This document shows positions 59,743 through 64,000 of a DNA stretch of 64,000 nucleotides, piece by piece. Every line of letters starts with the position of its first letter. Positions within the stretch are counted from its first letter, which is position 1. Origin of the DNA: Paguma larvata (taxonomy: Eukaryota; Chordata; Mammalia; Carnivora; Viverridae); contig CM057834.1 of the NCBI GenBank assembly GCA_030068075.1, positions 92,459,119-92,523,118 of the forward strand, given 5' to 3'. Below the pieces are notes generated by a model, which made no database searches, was not told where the DNA came from, and saw only the letters and a list, made by a program, of their open reading frames with translations. The position numbers and the translations under genes are program-made.

Positions 59743-62700
59743 GAGTCTTATTCTACCTGTGAGGTCTGTTTTACCTGTAGAACAGAATGGAGATTATCTG
59801 TTCTTTCTACATGACAAGACTCCATTCATATGTAGAACGGCCTTATAATCCCCCAGGATAATTACAAATGGTTTGTTAGTATCCATCAAAGGAGATTACA
59901 AAAGTAAGTATAATTAAAACTGTGGTATCGGTGTATAAAAAGGTATGAATCAAAATATAATCCTAAAAGAAACTTTACATATAGGAATTTAATATATCAT
60001 CATGAATAATGTCAAATTATAAGAGGAAAATACATACCACTTAATAAATGATGTTGGGACAAATAGCTCTACTGGCTGGAAAAATCAATATTACCTTTCC
60101 TTTTTATCCCGAGAAAAATTAACTCCAAATATGGAAGGTGAGGAAGTTAAGCTCAATTTTATGTATAGGTTCATGATTGCTCCCTCCTAAAAATGTACTA
60201 AATAATGGTAAAAGTCTAGGAAACAAGAAAATAAATCCACAAAGTAAAGAGGACAATAAATAAGAAAAAAAGTCTTTGAGAGAAATGTCAGCGACATTTC
60301 AGAAGCTACAGAGAAACTTTTCCCGTCTTCTCTGATCTTTTTAAGGTTCAGTGCTCAAATGATCTCCTACACTTTCCCATTCAACTCCAGCACTCACCGA
60401 GCACACAGCTGGTGGATAGTGTGCTTAGGGAGTGGGTCTCCGACCACTGGCTGGGAGAAGATGCTTTTGTCAAAGCTCCCAGAATGAGTTAGGGAGAATG
60501 AATCACTAGCCCATTCCTGGAGCAGTGCCAGGTCGCCAAACAGAGGGTGACAGCAGCCTGGTCACGCTCACGGACTCAAGGCCCATGAGTGGACATCTCC
60601 CTCCCTCTGGGAGAAGGGAATACTCAAGGCTTCTACAGGTTTCACTACACAGAGCTTAACATCCTCACCGGAGTTTTTCCACACAGGATGGCTGTACTTT
60701 TATTAAAGATTCTGATTGCTGAAAATCTCCAAGTACAAACCAGGGTAACAACGATTATCTTCCTTTAGGAAAAGACGGAGGTTTTCAGAAGGTTACAGGA
60801 TGTGGTGGTAGAATTCCAGACCTAGGGAGCAGCCCCACCTTAGCATCTCCCTAGGACCTGGTTACGGAAGCCTCTCTACCCATGCTTAGATCAGACAGTG
60901 AATTAGAAGGCATCACATTGGCCCCCTGAGTTGCCTGATTGGGAGCTATTGCTCAAAGGAATGTGGAGATGGGTGAACTGGAATGAGGAATTTGAGATGA
61001 AATCACCACTTCATGCTCATCAAGTGGAGAAAAAATTTCCTCCATGCAAGGCTGGTGTCAACGAAGACCCAGACGCACCCCACTCCCTTGAGAAATTAAG
61101 GTTTGGAGAGCTCCTTTCTATGCACGGGGGCTAGGACACAAAACTTTGAACTGCAAAGTTGAAATGGGGGCTAGGGTGTTTGGTGCAGAAGTGACCAGAC
61201 AGAGGAGGAGGGTAAAGACAAGAAATCTAAAAAACAAAGCATAATTGGCCCCTTGAGATTTCGTCACTGAAGTTGGTGAAAGTTACCTGTTCCAATTGCA
61301 CTTACTTCAAATTTCGCAACGTGCCCAGCCCTGCCATTTTTCCAAGGCATGGGATGACTTCCTCCACTCTCCAGAGGTGAGTCACCCTTGTCAGTGTCTT
61401 TTTAACACTTATTTAGCAACCTGAGTTCTGAAAGCAAGTTCCTGTAATCCGTAGCCCCCTCCTGTGTTCTTCAAGCCTGAGAGCATGGTGGTGTTGACAT
61501 AGTTCTCCTCTCCGGGAGATTTGTCCCAAGAAAATATGCTCTGGCTGTTCAACTTAGGAAGGCAGAAGTTCCAAGTGATTTAAGGGTTCCCTGCCTGTGG
61601 TGGCCTGAGCCTGCTGATAAGTTGGCATCTGGTGTCATCTATGCTTTTTGCCCACTGACTCCTGGAAACAGGGCCCAGATGCCAGGCGTTGCTGAGGGTC
61701 CTTTTCTGCACTGATATCAGTAGAAAGACGACTCCCTCAGAGTTCTTTCCTTTCCATACAGAACTTCTGTTTGGGGAACAAGTCTTTAGGGCAACATCCT
61801 TGTCTAAAATGCTCCCTGCATCCACCCCTCTGGGGCTGGCCCAGAACGTAACACAGCTTTGCTAAGACTCACCATCCACACCCGCACAATGAATAGGCTG
61901 CTTAGGTGATGATTGTTGTTAAAACAATTCATTTTCAAGTTAACATTTTCAAGTGTGTTTCCATTTGCTTCTTAATTAATTAACACATGTTCTTATTCTC
62001 ATTATTGCTAGAAAAGTATGTGTTTATCGACGGCAGGAAAGGCCCAGTTTATTCCATTTTCTTGATTTTACAGATGTGAAAATTGCTGTGCTAGGATTTT
62101 AGGGGAATGTATGCTTTTCCACAAAGCTCCATTCCAGTGCAAGGGATCTTTCAAAATGCCAATCAAATGTTCAAGTTGCATGAAATGCTCCAAAGAGGCA
62201 GAGCTGTTGTTGGTAAATGATAAATATGGCCATTCCACTTGCAGCAAAAAGTTGTGTGGGCTACTCCCCAAGCCTGGTTGTAGCCTGAAGCTCATTCTCT
62301 AAGTACTTTGGGTCAGGGAAGAGAAAACAGTGTCACAGCGGAGCAGGGCTGAGTAGATCGGAGCTGAGCAGAGGAGAGGGGAAGGGAGGAGGCAGGCACA
62401 CCCAAGAGTCCTCTAACTTTTCCTGTTCAGATCTGTGACATCTGCCTCATCCTCTCTATGCACTTTACTTCTCCTTCTTTTCTTTGTCCCATATCCCTCT
62501 CTTTTCCCAACTAATTTAAAAGCCAGAGGAAAGGGATCTGGGTTTCTGAGCATCCACAGGGTCTGTGGCAATGCAGAGACGACTCTGGTGAAGAACTTGC
62601 TCGTCCTTACAAAGCAGATTATGGTAAAGTGGCTGAAAAATAGAAATGAAAACTTGTGTAATTTAGGTCAGTAATGCCAAATACATGTACCTTTGCTAAG

Positions 62701-62783
62701 TGTTTTTGAGTGTGCTAATATTTGGTGGGGAATTCAGGGTTTTTTAGTAGTGTCACTGAGGAACAATTTGTCCTGAAGATTTA

Positions 62784-62811
62784 TGTGTGTGTGTGTGTGG
62801 GGGGGGGGGGG
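62784..62811. repeat. (GT)n(G)n expansion, unit D
   Basis: GT run followed by about 13 G. Units A-C have only a short TGTGTGTG and GGTGGG here. Confidence 0.9.
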
Positions 62812-63901
62812 TAGAAGGGTTGTCCTGAAAGATCTCTGTTGATTTGTTTGAGAAATCATCAATGTCCCAGGAAAAACTATTTTGAGCAGGATTTCTGCCA
62901 TGATAGAGCCAGATTCTAGAAAATATGATGAAAAGAAGGACTAAAATAATAAATAATAAAGGAATAAAAATAACACTCTGGGATTGAATATCAAGATAAG
63001 TAAAATCAGAAGACCTGGTATATAAAATATTGGATACCTTTAGCAAAGTATTTATTGATTAATAGTATAGAAAATGGCATCAAAATTTTTTGTCCCATTT
63101 TCATTGTTTCCATTTCCTCCTCATTCGGTTTCATTTCTATTTCCTTGTCTTCTTCACGGTACTCTTTTTTTTTTTTTTATGTCTTCCTTCTGGCTTTTTT
63201 TCCCCTTTCTGACCATTAAGTCTTTTTTTGACATTTTACTTTTTCCATAGAGAGCTCATCGATCCTCTGCTCATTTATTCTTATTTATATTTCAGTATCT
63301 TCTCCTCTTCTTCTGTTTAACTTTTTGTAACTTTCTCTCTCAGATACTTGTTTATTTACTACTTGATTACTTAAATCTGGGCTAGATTTTATCTTTTTTT
63401 TTAAGACATTCAATGAAAGAAACTGAATGGTGAATTTTAGTTTGGGATATAATTCATATCACATAAAAGTTACCACTTTATAGGACACAATTCGGTATTT
63501 GTACATCCCAGAGTTGTAGTTTTATGTTGTGAGTGTACAACTAAGTCGGTATGAAAGAACTTTCGAACAGCTAAGGAATGAGCGCGTGTGTTTGTGTGTT
63601 GCACCCCCAAGAGGCCCTCTGAAAAGCTTTCCTCTGACTGGAAACAACTGAATGTCTTCTATACCTGTGTAATGATTTTGGGTTTCACTAGGCTGCCAGC
63701 CACTCAACATTTTACCTCTGATTTGGTGTGAGAATCCAGATGTTCCGAAATGTAGCCCACCTTTTGTGTTAGTGTGGTAGTCCCTATTTACTCAAACAGA
63801 ACGGGAGGGGAAGGAGAAATGTAGGCACTACTCCTAAGTACTCACCACTAAAGATAATAGAGTCCAGGTTCCCGTGGGAGGCCGATAGGAAGGGACAAAT
63901 C

Positions 63902-63913
63902 TCCCCAAAGAGA
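63902..63913 (+). promoter_or_regulatory. Olf/EBF-like motif, unit D
   Basis: TCCCCAAAGAGA, identical to unit A, in the truncated fourth unit; it would serve the predicted receptor outside the window. Confidence 0.28.
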
Positions 63914-64000
63914 CCAGATTCATCGCCACAGCCCAGGATCTTTTATGGGACTCATCTTTTCCTTGTTAGGGATAGTCTTTTGGCTGTACAAAACTGTACT

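Larger units (their letters stand above)
50087..59874 (+). repeat. Tandem segmental duplication, unit C (carries OR-4)
   Basis: Third complete unit, 9.8 kb, with no private large insertion seen, so it is the best proxy for the ancestral unit. Shared elements are in the same order as in A and B: noncoding blocks, exon 1-like block (54110-54830), SINE 55258-55447, paired SINEs 57368-57772, OR-4 and 3' flank. The stretches 50087-54100, 54960-55250, 55450-57360 and 57773-58450 are array noncoding sequence in which I recognise no gene. Confidence 0.9.
59875..64000 (+). repeat. Tandem segmental duplication, unit D (cut by window end)
   Basis: The first 4.1 kb of a fourth unit. The last bases of the window, GGCTGTACAAAACTGTACT, correspond to 28572, 43956 and 54248 in units A, B and C, so the break falls about 340 bp before the predicted exon 1 donor. 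By the spacing of unit C, a receptor is expected roughly 4.2 kb past the window end. No coding sequence is recognised inside the visible part. Confidence 0.85.

Noticed and set aside
24451..64000. Regularly spaced repeats considered as CRISPR or satellite
   Set aside because: The period is near 10 kb, the units contain genes, and the genome is mammalian; this is segmental duplication.
1..64000. Endogenous retrovirus or other viral remnants
   Set aside because: I saw no LTR pair, primer binding site or gag/pol-like frame; the reverse transcriptase remnants are all L1-type.

Overview
The window is nuclear DNA from a carnivoran mammal, most likely a cat-like (feliform) species. The evidence is many copies of a tRNA-derived CAN-SINE in its feliform form (5' end GGGGCGCCTGGGTGGCTCAG, internal GATCTCACGGTT-type box, CT-rich stretch, AATAAA-type tail), abundant L1 LINEs, single-exon olfactory receptor (OR) coding regions and low gene density. 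Species assignment is inference; no alignment was run.

Layout. Positions 1-17.9 kb hold no convincing gene: mostly fragments of old L1 (largely minus strand), CAN-SINEs and microsatellites, with a 2.4 kb apparently unique stretch just before the first receptor. An intact OR (OR-1, 17986-18921, +) follows. From 18.9 to 24.45 kb there are more repeats (SINEs, a plus-strand L1 3' end, an L2, old L1, an AT-rich microsatellite). From about 24451 to the window end lies a head-to-tail tandem array of segments of about 9.8 kb (before later insertions). Three are complete (A 24451-39865, B 39866-50086, C 50087-59874) and the fourth (D) is cut off at 64000. Each complete unit carries one intact, plus-strand OR near its right end (OR-2 38473-39414, OR-3 48684-49625, OR-4 58472-59413). 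Unit A is longer because a 5.6 kb minus-strand L1, itself carrying a SINE, landed in it; unit B carries two private SINEs. All three insertions have visible target-site duplications.

The four receptors are class II ORs of one subfamily. By hand count OR-2 and OR-3 differ at 13 of 313 residues, OR-3 and OR-4 at 17, and OR-1 is about 79% identical to OR-2. They look most like family 2 receptors of the OR2F1/canine OLF3 type, recalled from memory and not searched. Each unit also holds a strongly conserved block with a consensus splice donor about 3.9 kb (insertions removed) before the coding exon, a polypyrimidine-AG acceptor 20-22 bp before the ATG, and a possible poly(A) hexamer about 330 bp after the stop. 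This suggests each unit is a complete transcription unit with a 5' noncoding exon. The array is a recently expanded OR cluster continuing past the right edge. I found no RNA gene, CRISPR array or non-OR protein gene that I can support.
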